DNA from: Nymphaea colorata
Taxonomy: Eukaryota; Streptophyta; Magnoliopsida; Nymphaeales; Nymphaeaceae
Assembly: GCF_008831285.2 (NCBI RefSeq)
Contig: NC_045141.1
Location: 21,014,848 to 21,078,847 of the forward strand
Length of the DNA stretch: 64,000 nt
Reading direction: 5' to 3'
Shown: piece by piece, positions 20,088 to 31,744 of the stretch
Numbering within the stretch: the first letter of the stretch is position 1
Layout of the letters: each line of letters starts with the position of its first letter
Notes under the pieces: generated by a model
What the model saw: the letters and a program-made list of their open reading frames with translations, nothing else
Told to the model about the DNA's origin: nothing
Database searches by the model: none
Program-made: the position numbers and the translations under genes

Positions 20088-20393
20088 TATATAAAATCTC
20101 CAAATCCGTCACAGTCTCAGTATATCAGTTCAACCTCTGGCTGCCTCACCTATAACCAAGTGGTACCTAGGCGCTACGGACGTGCCCAAACACCTGCACA
20201 AGAAGAGATTAATGGTGTGATCATCGACAAATTATAAGATGCTACTCAAATTCACAAGCCCCAAGTTGGCGATCTGTCAAGGAAATTCCACAAACAGAAA
20301 TTGATTGCCATGAAAGTACGGCGCTACAGGCCTACAGCACACAATGTGATGAAGAAGAAGCTGGAGTGGACTTTGTATTTGTTTAATAAATAA
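20088..20393 (+). pseudogene. TATA-bearing relic, longer form (B1 copy)
   Basis: TATATAAA at 20088, a 5'-UTR-like CTGGCTGCCTCACC, then GATDVPKHLHKKRLMV, showing that the signal peptide was lost by deletion at the cleavage site. The downstream ORF starts at ATG 20310 and is cut to 27 codons by TAA at 20391. Copies at 29826, 39551 and 54842. Confidence 0.45.
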
Positions 20394-21167
20394 GATATTG
20401 ACGCGTTGTGTTCACGAGGAGCCACTAATTTGCCAAGCTGAAAAGATACGTGAATAAATCGAGTAAAAGGAAGAGGTTTGGCAGCCGACCGATCTAAAAG
20501 CGAAATGCAGATCCACTTCCAACTCGCTCGGGAACGTGATCAGCTGATCTCAACGAGAAGCCACCCCTAACTAAATCTAGGTGTTTTCATGGAGCTGGGG
20601 TTCAAAACTGGATCATGGTATCGTCCTTCCTCATTGCTCATGAAATTTATTACCTCTAAGTAGCGAGGAGATGACGACTTGCATTAAGATGAGAAAAGGT
20701 GGCGTGCGCCATTTCGTGCGGTACGAGTAAAGGAGCAATGGGTATTCTTGTAATTTTCAAAAAGGAAATGTTTTTTTGTGGTATTTTTTACTTTTCACTA
20801 TTTTCTTTTTTATCTTCACAACAAGTTTTCTTTTTTCAATGTCAATTAAGAGTATTTTAGTCATTAGCCATAGTGTAGTGTGACACATATAACCCAATAA
20901 TAGGTGTGGTCCTACTGTCATTTCCAAGACGTGGAAGGCTGAAGCAAGGAAATCATGCTTTCAACTTTCATATATATATAAAGGACAGAATGGTGAATTT
21001 AGTTTTTTAGAGTGGTTCAACCATTTAATAATAACCATTACATTCAATATTATAAACAATTAAGTAAAAAACAAGAAGAAAAAAGGTCATAAATATTTTT
21101 ATCATTCACTTATTTTATACTTTTTTCTCTTTGTTTTTTTCAACCTTTCATCTATTTTAGATAAACG

Positions 21168-21245
<78 letters not shown>

Positions 21246-21730
21246 TAAAGGGAGAGTTGTGGTACTTCTCAAAAAAAATATTTGGACACTTTTTTTTCAG
21301 TGGTCTTTGTGTTTATTTTAGAAGAATATATATATTACGGTATGATCACTTGCCTAAATTGGCAATTTACTCTTCTTAGATGAACCATTTTGGCGCTCAA
21401 GAAAAGAATCAAAGTCTTAAAAACAACTTAATTAGTGGCCGGTCCGAGCAAAAGGAAAAAGTTTCTTAATTAATTCGGATCAATGTCCCACAAGTGAAGA
21501 TGTTGGAAAATGGGAAAGGCCAAACATGCTAACAAGTAAAGGTCAACCATTAAAAGAATTCAATTTTTCAACCAAGTCAATCTCCGGACATCAACTCAAA
21601 AGTTAACTTCTAAGAGTACGTCGTGGGAACCTCATGGAAGCAATATGATTCACACTCATGCGTGCTTTCACGTCTTCATTTTTTTGAGAATATGCTATGC
21701 CAAATTACTAGTACAACACCGCTACTTCTC
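20394..21730. other. Upstream region of the type-3 gene in B1
   Basis: AT-rich. Holds the hairpin-type repeat at 20731-20910 (stem degraded), a (TA)36 run, and type-3 promoter motifs (AAGTCAATCTCCGGACATC at 21575, ACGTCGTGGGAACCTC at 21618). No coding sequence supported. Confidence 0.5.
21172..21243. repeat. Microsatellite (TA)36
   Basis: A perfect TA run. The B2 copy (30910-30963) is 18 bp shorter, one of the few differences between the two 9.7-kb units. Confidence 0.97.
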
Positions 21731-21837
21731 TATATAAAGGAGTCCACATCGCTCTTTGTTATCCATTCGCAAATTCCTCTTCTTCTCGGCTGCTTCCTTT
21801 CCTCACCCTCCCAAGCTCCTCTAATCTTGTGCGAAAA

Positions 21838-22024
21838 ATGAAGAGCACAACATTCCTCCTCATCTTCACCGTAGCTATTGCCCTCCCCATATGCATAGCG
21901 GGTGCCAGAGACCTACCTAAAGATCATCGTAAGAAGCATGAGCGTGGCCACCATGAGACGCATTTAGACCATCACCATGAGAAGAAGGAACACAAAGATG
22001 GCCACCATGATACCATCCGCATGG
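21838..22024 (+). pseudogene. Type-3 His-rich gene disrupted by copia-2 (H3a)
   Basis: TATATAAA at 21731, ATG 107 bp on. The signal peptide has FTVAIALP in place of LIVAIALS. The mature part matches type 3 (DLPKDHRKKHERGHHETH) for about 40 residues, then carries a small internal insertion (KKEHKDGHHDT). At 22025 it runs into the copia-2 LTR. The frame continues into the LTR and stops at 22126-22128, giving a 96-residue fusion from the ATG with a non-His tail. An upstream in-frame GTG (21829) is not a credible start. The intact equivalents are at 41217 and 56399. Confidence 0.85.
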
Positions 22025-22622
22025 TGTTGGCAAACATAATGTGGGCCCTAAATATAACTCAGCTACAAACTCGAATTTATGCAAAGAAAATCCAGCAGAG
22101 TCTCGACGTCCAAACTGATACTCAATAATAACTTGGCAAAGTATACTTGAACAAGTAAACTATTTATTCATCAAACTAGATATTACAAAAGAGGGCTTAA
22201 GAAAACTCACCTCGACTCGCGCAGTGAGCTAACACACCCAACACCCTTGTAGCATACACTTGAAACTTCAACACTCGAGTTCACGAAGTGAACACACGAG
22301 CTAACACTCACCAGCTCACAAATGGAGCACACGCTCAGCTCACAAAGTGGGCACCCAAGATCACTCAACCTGATTTTTCTCACACATTACACTCAAGCTC
22401 ACCAAGTGAGCGACTCACTTTCCATGCTCACACGCTATGCCCTCCATCCCTATTTATAGGGAGGAGTAGTCGGTGGTGGACGTTTCCACCACATTCTTAA
22501 TAATAATTTTTTCTTTAATTTTTTTATTTGTAATCATTACCTCCACCGACTTACAAAAAGGAAGAGGCTCGTAGCCTCTTGGTTCTTCTCGACTATTTCC
22601 AAGAGTCGGTGATGACTCTACA
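22025..22622 (-). repeat. 3' LTR of copia-2 (B1 copy)
   Basis: On the minus strand it runs TGTAGAGTC..TTTGCCAACA, with TG..CA ends. Contains a CTATAAATAG TATA-like box (22450-22459) and several degenerate AGCTCACNAAGTGAGC palindromes (22216-22415). Bounded on its inner side by the polypurine tract. Confidence 0.85.
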
Positions 22623-22634
22623 ATCTCCCCCTCA
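22623..22634 (-). other. Polypurine tract of copia-2
   Basis: GAGGGGGAGAT on the minus strand, directly before the LTR start. Confidence 0.8.
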
Positions 22635-22658
22635 TTACCGACTCTTGACTTATGACTC

Positions 22659-24842
22659 TCAACATTCTTGAAACTTGGTGAATATCTGCACTGGCAAGCC
22701 TTTGGTAAATATGTCAGCAACTTGATCTGCTGAAGCGACTGGCTGTAACTGAATATCTCCTTTGAGTACTTTTTCTCTGATAAAATGATGCTCCACCTCT
22801 ATATGTTTTGTTCGAGCATGGAAAACAGGATTTTCTGCGAGTCTAATTGCACTCTGATTGTCGCAGTATATTCTAACTGCATAATCCACATTTTGTTTGA
22901 TGTTTTTCAGTAGTCGCATCAACCACACACATTCTTGTGTTGCTTGAGATGCTGCTCTATACTCTGCTTCGTTTGTAGATAGTGAAACTGTCGGCTGTCT
23001 CTTACTGCACCATGAAATTGCACCACTTCCAAGACTAAACGTATATCCAGTGGTTGATCTTCGAGTTGATAAGTCTCCAGCATAATCCGCATCATAATGA
23101 CCAACAACTTGACAAGTTGGTCCCTTCTCATAAAGTATACCAAAGTCAAGGGTTCCTTTGATATACCTTAATATTCTTTTTAGTGCTTCTAAATGTGACT
23201 TCCTTGGAGTTTGCATAAACCTGCTCACAACACCAACTGCATAGGTAATGTCTAGTCTTGATAATGTTAAGTAGATTAGGCTTCCAACCAGTTGTCGATA
23301 CATAGTAACATCGTTCAGCCTGTCTCCTTCATCAACTCTAAGTTTTGCATTTATCTCAATTGGTGTTGAGATAGGTTTGCAACTGAGCATACCATACTTA
23401 CGTAGTGAGTCATGAGCATACTTCTTTTGACTTAAAAATAATCCTTGAGTTTCGTAATCAATTTCCAATCCAAGGAAGTGTCCCAACTCCCTTAGCTCTT
23501 TCATTTCGAATCTCACCGTGAGATGTTCACGAATGAGATTAATTTCTTCATTGTCATCTTCAATAATAATTAAATCATCAACATAAATTAACAAAATAGT
23601 AAGTTTCGTACCTTTTGCCTTGACGAAGAGACTTGAATCTGCTGAGGAGACTTGAAATCCATTAAACACCAAAAATTCAGCTATTTTCCCGTACCATGCT
23701 CTGGGTGCTTGCTTTAGTCCATAGAGTGTTTTTCTTAACTTGCAGACGTAGTCTGGTTTGTTTGAAGATTTGGATCCTTGAGGCTGCTCCATATAGATTT
23801 CATGGTCAAGATGTGCATATAAGAAAGCATTTTTTACATCCATTTGCCATAGCTTCCAGGATTTGCTTGTAGCAATGACTATCAGAATACGTACGGATGT
23901 GATCTTCGCAACATGACTAAAAGTTTCTTTAAAGTCAATATTATACTGCTGAGAAAATCCTCTCGCGACTAGTCGAGCCTTATATCTATCAACTTAGCCA
24001 TTTGTCTTTCTTTTTATTTTGTAAACCCACTTACACGTGATGGACTTTACTTCTGTAGGCTTTGGTACGAGCTCCCAGGTTTCGTTATGCTCCAATGCCT
24101 TCATTTCATCTTCCATTGCTGATTGCCACTTTTCAACATCTTTTGCTTCTTCAAAAGAAGTTGACTCGATCACCTCCATGATGGCACAGTCTGCATCTAC
24201 ATACTTCGGATTTGGTTTTGGTATTCTCGTTGATCTTTTTGGTGTTATGGGTGCTACTTCTGGCTCTTCAAATTGTGATGGTCTTTCTTCTTCTGCAGTT
24301 CTTTGTTGGATTGGACTGACTCCAGTTCTCCATGGATCTGCTCTTTCTTCTCGTCTTGGGCTATGTTCAGGCGTTTGAACTTGTTTATTTGATCGTGTTG
24401 CTTCTTTATCATCTGGCTCAGGTTCTCCTTGATTCATCTCAAATTGTATTTTGTTTTGAACATCTCTCTCAATAACTAGAGAGTCTGGAAGCATCTTCTT
24501 CTCTTCTGACCACCACGATGATGCTTCATCGAAGATGACGTCGCGAGAAACATTCCGATATGGATCATATCCAACAAAGACACACCTCTGTGCCTTTTTA
24601 TCGAACTTATTCCTATGCTGCTCAGAGATAAAAACATAACAAACACAACCAAAAACTCTAAAATAACTCACATATGGCTTCTTTTTATAAAGCATTTCAT
24701 ATGGAGACTTGAAACTAAATTTTGGCATTGGTAGTCGATTAATTACGTGTATAGCGGTGCTGACACACTCGGCCCAAAATCTCGGTGGCATGTTCTTTGC
24801 ATGCATCATGCTTCGACATGTTTCTGCTATGTTCTTTGAATT
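22659..24842 (-). pseudogene. copia-2 partial pol (integrase C-terminus, RT, RNase H)
   Basis: One frame, open from the breakpoint to the stop at 22659 except for TAA at 23994-23996. It enters within the integrase core (AETCRSMMHAKN), then has the integrase C-terminal region (FRVFGCVCYVF, CVFVGYD), the RT start (KWVYKIKRK), the QMDVKNAFL region, YVDD (about 23575), and RNase H with [16 protein letters not shown] and CDNQSAIR, ending shortly after ADIFTKGLP. The catalytic RT and RNase H motifs are intact, but the missing 5' half makes the element inactive. Confidence 0.92.
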
Positions 24843-25011
24843 TTTACTTAAGTATATTTGTATTAACCTCTACTTGAAACGGGTAAGCACCGAAAAATGT
24901 AATGCAATGAGATTTTTAATACTGTAGACACCATGGAATGAGATTGTTCTGTATTTGCACTATATATGTCGTAACATGCATGCTATAAAGTAGCCGAGAA
25001 CATATGTTATG

Positions 25012-25353
25012 CTACGAAAATGGCGTCAGTGAAGACCCATCGAGACACTCACCATCGATGGAAAGGTGTAGTGCTAGTATAGTGTCAACGGAGACCATGA
25101 GTCATTGCTGATAGGCATCAATGATGACCCATGTGAGTCCTACCCCCCATCCTTAAATGACATGGTTTGTTTTAGCGTTAATGAAGATAATCAAGTCTCC
25201 AACCATTTGTCACGCACAGATAATGGTGTTAATGAAAAACCATTGAGTTGACTGCCTGTGAAACAGTTTGGTATAGTGTCAACTGAGGGCATCGAGACTG
25301 TGAGTAATATCCTTTATGCAGTGTAAGATGGCATCAAAGAAGACAATCCGTCC
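25012..25353. repeat. Degenerate 45-55-bp repeats (B2 copy)
   Basis: Copy of 15274-15615. Confidence 0.35.
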
Positions 25354-26878
25354 ATGATGCCTTTACAATTACTACCACTAAATATGAATCTGCTCTGACG
25401 AAATACCAGCACATGTCATGTTTTCTTTCGGGCTTAGATCTTCTTTTCTTTTTCTTTTTTCGCCAATGAAAGTGGCACTTTACGAACACTTTCTTTTTTC
25501 CACATTGATAAGGACCCAATTTGTTGCAGTACTGTGAGAGTCGGCAACTACAAGTTTGTGGTTGATGGTATGGAGCGTGAAACCCTAAAAAGGAATGTGG
25601 CTTATGTATTGCTCATTCTCACCATGATCGGATGGCAGATTTTGTGACCATTCTTGCCAAGTTCACCATACTTTGATTTCCAATACCAGGATATTATTGC
25701 GTTAATATTCATTTGGCAACGACGAAGAGTTTTTGTAACTTGTTTGGAGGACAAATATATTAGAGCAAACAAACATTGCATGTAGGGGTTGTTTGGTCAA
25801 ACTCAATGCCCAAAAAGAAATGGAGGCTAAAATACATAAACAAGCGGCAAATATTGATATTGAAAACCATCTTTCACGAGCTCATGGAGAGCTCCACAAA
25901 TTGCAACGTTCGGCCAATAGCCCAATCCCGTCTATCACAGGTCCTAGATTGCACCCTTCGCATTGGGAAAGTATTGGATTTCATTTCGCTGCCCAAATTG
26001 TTGGTGCCTAACTTATATTTAAGCATGAGCGCTAGTCAGTTCATCTCATAGGCCTTGAAGAATGAACTAAAGAACGAACTGAAATTCCTCGACTGGGTCA
26101 TTTCTTATACTAAGTTCTTATCTTGGAATTTTGATGGGGCAAGGGTCATTCATTCTATCTACTTATTGCTACGTGTGGTGGAGGCACAACAAAGAGCGGC
26201 CTCTTCCCAGGGACAGAGCCAGGGAGGGCAGGGGGCCATGGCCCTTTGTAAAACTTATACGAATTACGACCTATGAAATTAAAAATTTTCAAACATTTCA
26301 TTTAGTTGGTCGTATGACTGCTATCGAGAACATGATCTCAGCTCTGCCTCTGCCTCTCCTGAGGCCGCAGTGTATGATCTGCTTATCCGAATCAACTGGA
26401 AATTAGCCAGCATTTGCACATTTATCCAACGAATGAAGCCTGAGAATCCTAGTCAAGCCATGTAATGGGGAAATGGCCCCATGGCCGAGAGACACCTTCA
26501 CTCGCCGGCACCATTCACCATGTGGTTGGGAGGCATCCAACCAATCCACCTAGGGCTAGGGACGACCATTGAATATCCCCATCAACATTCATATACGTAC
26601 CCACCAAGATCCTGCAGTTTGGCAGTCCGAAGATGGACCATGATTAAGTGAAAAAAAAAAAAAAAAATCTAAATTCTCATCTGATGACATTTACAGACAA
26701 CGTTCTCCTTGCAACCCAAAACCCAATCTGCCTTCTAAATACTGTAACCGCAATTTGATTGCAGAAAGAACAATGAAAAAGGCTTATTAATGGTGTCTGC
26801 ACATCGATATTTGGGCAACCAGTTTTCCTTTCATTGATTGGCCAATCATTCAATTTATTTGCGGATGTATCTTATTTG
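25354..26878. other. 1.5 kb without a supported gene (B2)
   Basis: Copy of 15616-17141, with the same short unassigned ORFs and a shorter poly-A run (about 26651). Confidence 0.4.
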
Positions 26879-27037
26879 TATATAAATATTGGAACTTGCG
26901 GTCTCCAGATCCATCGCAGAATCTCATTTTATCAACCTCCAGCAGGCTCAATATTCTAATTTTCTTCTCCTCAAACTCTCACACTCCCCCATTTCTCACG
27001 GATGCGTGCGCCATTAGGTGCACGCGACCTATATACC
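26879..27037 (+). pseudogene. Signal-deleted family relic (B2 copy)
   Basis: TATATAAA 26879, ATG 27002; same structure as 17142-17300. Confidence 0.45.
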
Positions 27038-27235
27038 CCTAAAGGAAAAAGAGTACATTTTTGTTAATTATTGAAAAAGAAATGTCTTTTTTATATTTTT
27101 TTTGTCCTCACAAAAAAATTTCCTTTTTCAATAATCGGGGATATTTTCGTCACTAGTAATACTGGTGCACACAAAAAATCATACACCAGTATAGCTTACA
27201 TGGGCACCCCTTAAGTTCTTAACCCAACATAATTA

Positions 27236-27373
27236 GTGAGGAGAGTCCCACTCCTCTGTCTTCTCATCAGTATTGCCTTGTGCATTTGGGTCGCAGCTAG
27301 TGCCAGGGACGTGCCCAAGCACCAAGAGACTAATGGTGATCCACAAATTATACGTATGATGATCTATAACTGA
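27236..27373 (+). pseudogene. Start-less secreted-protein relic (B2 copy)
   Basis: GTG in place of ATG at 27236, 45 open codons to TGA at 27371. Copy of 17498-17635. Upstream, about 27037-27198, is the hairpin repeat. Confidence 0.55.
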
Positions 27374-28320
27374 AATTCATATACAAGTCTTCACGTTGGG
27401 GATTGCGTTTAGGAAATTCCCCCGTCATTTCCGAGACGTGGAAGGTTCTGAAACAAGGGAATCCATGCTTTCAACTTCATTATACAACTAGTCAAGACAT
27501 TCTGATGAAAAGCGCAAAAAATAATTGGAAATTATATGTATATGTAATTTTGAGTTGATAATTATGGGTCCGTTAATTCATTTGAGAAAACAAAAGCGGC
27601 TCTATACATGGTCGCCATATTCTTAGTAGGGAATCGATTGTTGAAGGAACAAAATTGTGCGTACTATTATAAACGAATTTCTGACCCCTGCGGTGAACAT
27701 CTTCATTGGTGCTGTTTTAGTGCCACAAGGCTTTTGGCTCCGTTGTTTCATTCCCTCATTGGAAGGCGAAAACAAACTAATGTCAGACAGCCGAAGGTTC
27801 TCATTGTGCACTAAGAAGTTAACCCAAAATTAATTCTAACTTCAATACATTTCGGACAAACCTAGACACCTTAATTTTCTCGATGTTTTCTGCGTTTATT
27901 TTGAACGAATATATACATTTCGGACAAACCTGTACACTTCTTGGGTGTACAGTTTGGCGCTCAAGAAATGGGTCAAATCCTTAAAAAACAACTTAATATA
28001 TAACTGATCAGAGTAAAAGGAAAGAGTTTCTGAATTAATTTGGATCAATGTCCCATAAATGATGACGACGTTGATGAAAACTGGCAAAAATTGTAAAGGC
28101 CGACTATGCTGGAAATATCAACCACTAAAATAATTCAAAATTTCAACCTAAGTTAATCTCCGGTGAACAACTCAAAGTTACACTGCTAGAAGGACGTCGT
28201 GGGAACCTCAAAGAAGCTATATAATGACTAGACTCATGCGTGCTTGCACGTCTTCATAATTTCTTTGAGAATATGATATGTCCATCAAATGACCAGTACA
28301 TGCATACATGACTACTTCTC

Positions 28321-28328
28321 TATATAAA
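28321..28328 (+). promoter_or_regulatory. TATA box of the 28443 gene
   Basis: TATATAAA 122 bp before the ATG; promoter copy of the 18705 gene. Confidence 0.85.
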
Positions 28329-28442
28329 GGGGTCCAAATCACTCTTTGTTATCCATAGCCTAGTTCTTCTTCTTCTTCTTCTTCTCCTCGATCGGCTGCT
28401 TCCTTTCCTCACCCTCCCAAGCTCCTCTGATCTTGTGCAAAA

Positions 28443-28877
28443 ATGAAGAGCACGACATTCCTCCTCATTCTCATCGTAGCTATTGCCCTCTCCATATGCA
28501 TAGCGGGTGCCAGAGACCTATCAGAAGACCATCGTAAGGAGCACGAGCATGACCACCGTGAGACGCATTTAGACCATCACCATGAGAAGGATCACAAAGA
28601 TGGCCACCATCCGCATGGCCCTCATGAGGAGCATCATGAAGTGCATGATCATAGGGATCACAAGGACAATGAGAAGCATGAACACGACAAACACGAGAAG
28701 GATCATGACGAGCACGAGCATGAGCACGAACACGAGCACGAGCATGAGCACGAGCACGAACACAAGCACGAGCATGAACATGACAAACGCAAAAAGGAAT
28801 ATCGTAATGAGCATGACCATGACGGACACGAACACAAGGAGGATCATAAAGAGCGCGACGATGGTCATCATCATTGA
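28443..28877 (+). CDS. Secreted histidine-rich repeat protein, type 2 (H2b), 144 aa
   Basis: Encodes the same protein as the 18705 gene: 23-residue signal peptide, 12-dipeptide Glu/Lys-His tract and the shortened DGHHH tail. The flanks are also nearly identical over 9.7 kb, so the duplication is recent. Poly(A) signal AATAAA at 29039. Long antisense and +1-frame ORFs over the GAGCAY tract are shadows of its composition. Confidence 0.85.
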   Translation: MKSTTFLLILIVAIALSICIAGARDLSEDHRKEHEHDHRETHLDHHHEKDHKDGHHPHGPHEEHHEVHDHRDHKDNEKHEHDKHEKDHDEHEHEHEHEHEHEHEHEHKHEHEHDKRKKEYRNEHDHDGHEHKEDHKERDDGHHH

Positions 28878-29825
28878 TCATGCTTTGCATGAGAGTAGTG
28901 CATCTCAATTGTGTTGAGATGATGCATGCTTTTGTTATCTCATTTGCTTTTGCTATTTGGTTTTTGTCATTGATTATGTTAAATAAGTGAATGCTACACA
29001 ATTGCAGTTAGACTGCTACATATAATATGAAGGAGTTCAATAAAACAAACCTTTGCCTTCTATCTATGAAATGACTATTTTATTCCCACTCATCTTTGTT
29101 GTGAACGCATATCGGCATAGATCTTTTATTCCTAGGTCGACTGAATAGAAAGATTATCTTTACCATCGACTCTCTCTCTCTTTCTCTCTTGAAACTTTCG
29201 TTTTCAGCAACCGCATGGAATTTTGTTCCCGCTAGGAAAACACTTAAGCGCCTATTGACGAGTGAGAATAAAAGATGGAAGAGAGTTTATATCTGCCTTC
29301 CGATCATGAGACTGTTTCATGAATCTACCTCAAAATTAAGATGAATGTATGGGACACTTGAACCATATTGACATTGTGAATTCTTTTGGTTTACCTTTCC
29401 TTGATAGCATATATGGCCATTATCACTTCCTGCCACTTCTCATCAATGTATATGCGTTTATTTTTTATACTGAGAACAATGAAATGTTTGTCCTTCACTG
29501 CGACCTGTTATTAAGTTGTTGCACACCTTGACGTTTTGCTTGGTCATAGAAAAGAGGCATCTAATTACACGACAAATTGCTATTTTGGGACGAGATCATA
29601 CCTGAAAGTACAGATTTTTGTTAAAATGAATGCAAGAAACATACAAAAAAGGTGCCTGATTTGTTTCTGATATCTTTTTCTTATATGTATAAAATATAAA
29701 TAATATATGGTTATGTTACTTCCACAAGTAACTCTTTTGTGCTTTTCTATGATCATCTTTCGCGTGTGGGTGAACTAGCTACTTATGGAACTTAAAGCAT
29801 GTGTACTTCCGTGATTGTTTACTTC
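28878..29825. other. 3' UTR and flank of the 28443 gene
   Basis: Copy of 19140-20087; no additional gene. Confidence 0.5.
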
Positions 29826-30131
29826 TATATAAAATCTCCAAATCCGTCACAGTCTCAGTATATCAGTTCAACCTCTGGCTGCCTCACCTATAACCAAGTG
29901 GTACCTAGGCGCTACGGACGTGCCCAAACACCTGCACAAGAAGAGATTAATGGTGTGATCATCGACAAATTATAAGATGCTACTCAAATTCACAAGCCCC
30001 AAGTTGGCGATCTGTCAAGGAAATTCCACAAACAGAAATTGATTGCCATGAAAGTACGGCGCTACAGGCCTACAGCACACAATGTGATGAAGAAGAAGCT
30101 GGAGTGGACTTTGTATTTGTTTAATAAATAA
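29826..30131 (+). pseudogene. TATA-bearing relic, longer form (B2 copy)
   Basis: TATA 29826, ATG 30048, TAA 30129 (27 codons). Copy of 20088-20393. Confidence 0.45.
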
Positions 30132-30905
30132 GATATTGACGCGTTGTGTTCACGAGGAGCCACTAATTTGCCAAGCTGAAAAGATACGTGAATAAATCGA
30201 GTAAAAGGAAGAGGTTTGGCAGCCGACCGATCTAAAAGCGAAATGCAGATCCACTTCCAACTCGCTCGGGAACGTGATCAGCTGATCTCAACGAGAAGCC
30301 ACCCCTAACTAAATCTAGGTGTTTTCATGGAGCTGGGGTTCAAAACTGGATCATGGTATCGTCCTTCCTCATTGCTCATGAAATTTATTACCTCTAAGTA
30401 GCGAGGAGATGACGACTTGCATTAAGATGAGAAAAGGTGGCGTGCGCCATTTCGTGCGGTACGAGTAAAGGAGCAATGGGTATTCTTGTAATTTTCAAAA
30501 AGGAAATGTTTTTTTGTGGTATTTTTTACTTTTCACTATTTTCTTTTTTATCTTCACAACAAGTTTTCTTTTTTCAATGTCAATTAAGAGTATTTTAGTC
30601 ATTAGCCATAGTGTAGTGTGACACATATAACCCAATAATAGGTGTGGTCCTACTGTCATTTCCAAGACGTGGAAGGCTGAAGCAAGGAAATCATGCTTTC
30701 AACTTTCATATATATATAAAGGACAGAATGGTGAATTTAGTTTTTTAGAGTGGTTCAACCATTTAATAATAACCATTACATTCAATATTATAAACAATTA
30801 AGTAAAAAACAAGAAGAAAAAAGGTCATAAATATTTTTATCATTCACTTATTTTATACTTTTTTCTCTTTGTTTTTTTCAACCTTTCATCTATTTTAGAT
30901 AAACG

Positions 30906-30965
<60 letters not shown>

Positions 30966-31450
30966 TAAAGGGAGAGTTGTGGTACTTCTCAAAAAAAATA
31001 TTTGGACACTTTTTTTTCAGTGGTCTTTGTGTTTATTTTAGAAGAATATATATATTACGGTATGATCACTTGCCTAAATTGGCAATTTACTCTTCTTAGA
31101 TGAACCATTTTGGCGCTCAAGAAAAGAATCAAAGTCTTAAAAACAACTTAATTAGTGGCCGGTCCGAGCAAAAGGAAAAAGTTTCTTAATTAATTCGGAT
31201 CAATGTCCCACAAGTGAAGATGTTGGAAAATGGGAAAGGCCAAACATGCTAACAAGTAAAGGTCAACCATTAAAAGAATTCAATTTTTCAACCAAGTCAA
31301 TCTCCGGACATCAACTCAAAAGTTAACTTCTAAGAGTACGTCGTGGGAACCTCATGGAAGCAATATGATTCACACTCATGCGTGCTTTCACGTCTTCATT
31401 TTTTTGAGAATATGCTATGCCAAATTACTAGTACAACACCGCTACTTCTC
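30132..31450. other. Upstream region of the type-3 gene in B2
   Basis: Copy of 20394-21730, with the hairpin-type repeat at about 30470-30649 and (TA)27 at 30910-30963. No gene seen. Confidence 0.5.
30910..30963. repeat. Microsatellite (TA)27
   Basis: Perfect TA run, 18 bp shorter than in B1. Confidence 0.97.
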
Positions 31451-31557
31451 TATATAAAGGAGTCCACATCGCTCTTTGTTATCCATTCGCAAATTCCTCT
31501 TCTTCTCGGCTGCTTCCTTTCCTCACCCTCCCAAGCTCCTCTAATCTTGTGCGAAAA

Positions 31558-31744
31558 ATGAAGAGCACAACATTCCTCCTCATCTTCACCGTAGCTATTG
31601 CCCTCCCCATATGCATAGCGGGTGCCAGAGACCTACCTAAAGATCATCGTAAGAAGCATGAGCGTGGCCACCATGAGACGCATTTAGACCATCACCATGA
31701 GAAGAAGGAACACAAAGATGGCCACCATGATACCATCCGCATGG
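31558..31744 (+). pseudogene. Type-3 His-rich gene disrupted by copia-2 (H3b)
   Basis: Identical arrangement to 21838-22024: TATA at 31451, signal peptide, about 40 mature residues, then the LTR at 31745 and a fused frame ending at 31846-31848. Confidence 0.85.

Larger units (their letters stand above)
15089..24837 (+). repeat. Large repeat unit B1 (9.75 kb)
   Basis: Starts GAATTTTTACTTAAGTATATT and is repeated at 24838, 34558 and 49214. Its right edge is the broken integrase of copia-2 joined directly to the next GAATTTTT. Differs from B2 by an 11-bp insertion near 15222, poly-A and TA length and few substitutions. Confidence 0.92.
22025..24842 (-). mobile_element. Ty1-copia element copia-2, 5' half lost (B1 copy)
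   Basis: From its 3' end: LTR (22025-22622), polypurine tract (22623-22634), RNase H, RT and C-terminal integrase. Gag, protease, most of integrase, the primer site and the 5' LTR are missing. The broken end is fused to the start of the next large repeat, with TGAA shared by both partners. A different family from copia-1. Confidence 0.92.

Noticed and set aside
24709..24927. 72-codon plus-strand ORF across the copia-2/repeat junction
   Set aside because: Antisense to integrase; a chance frame across a junction.
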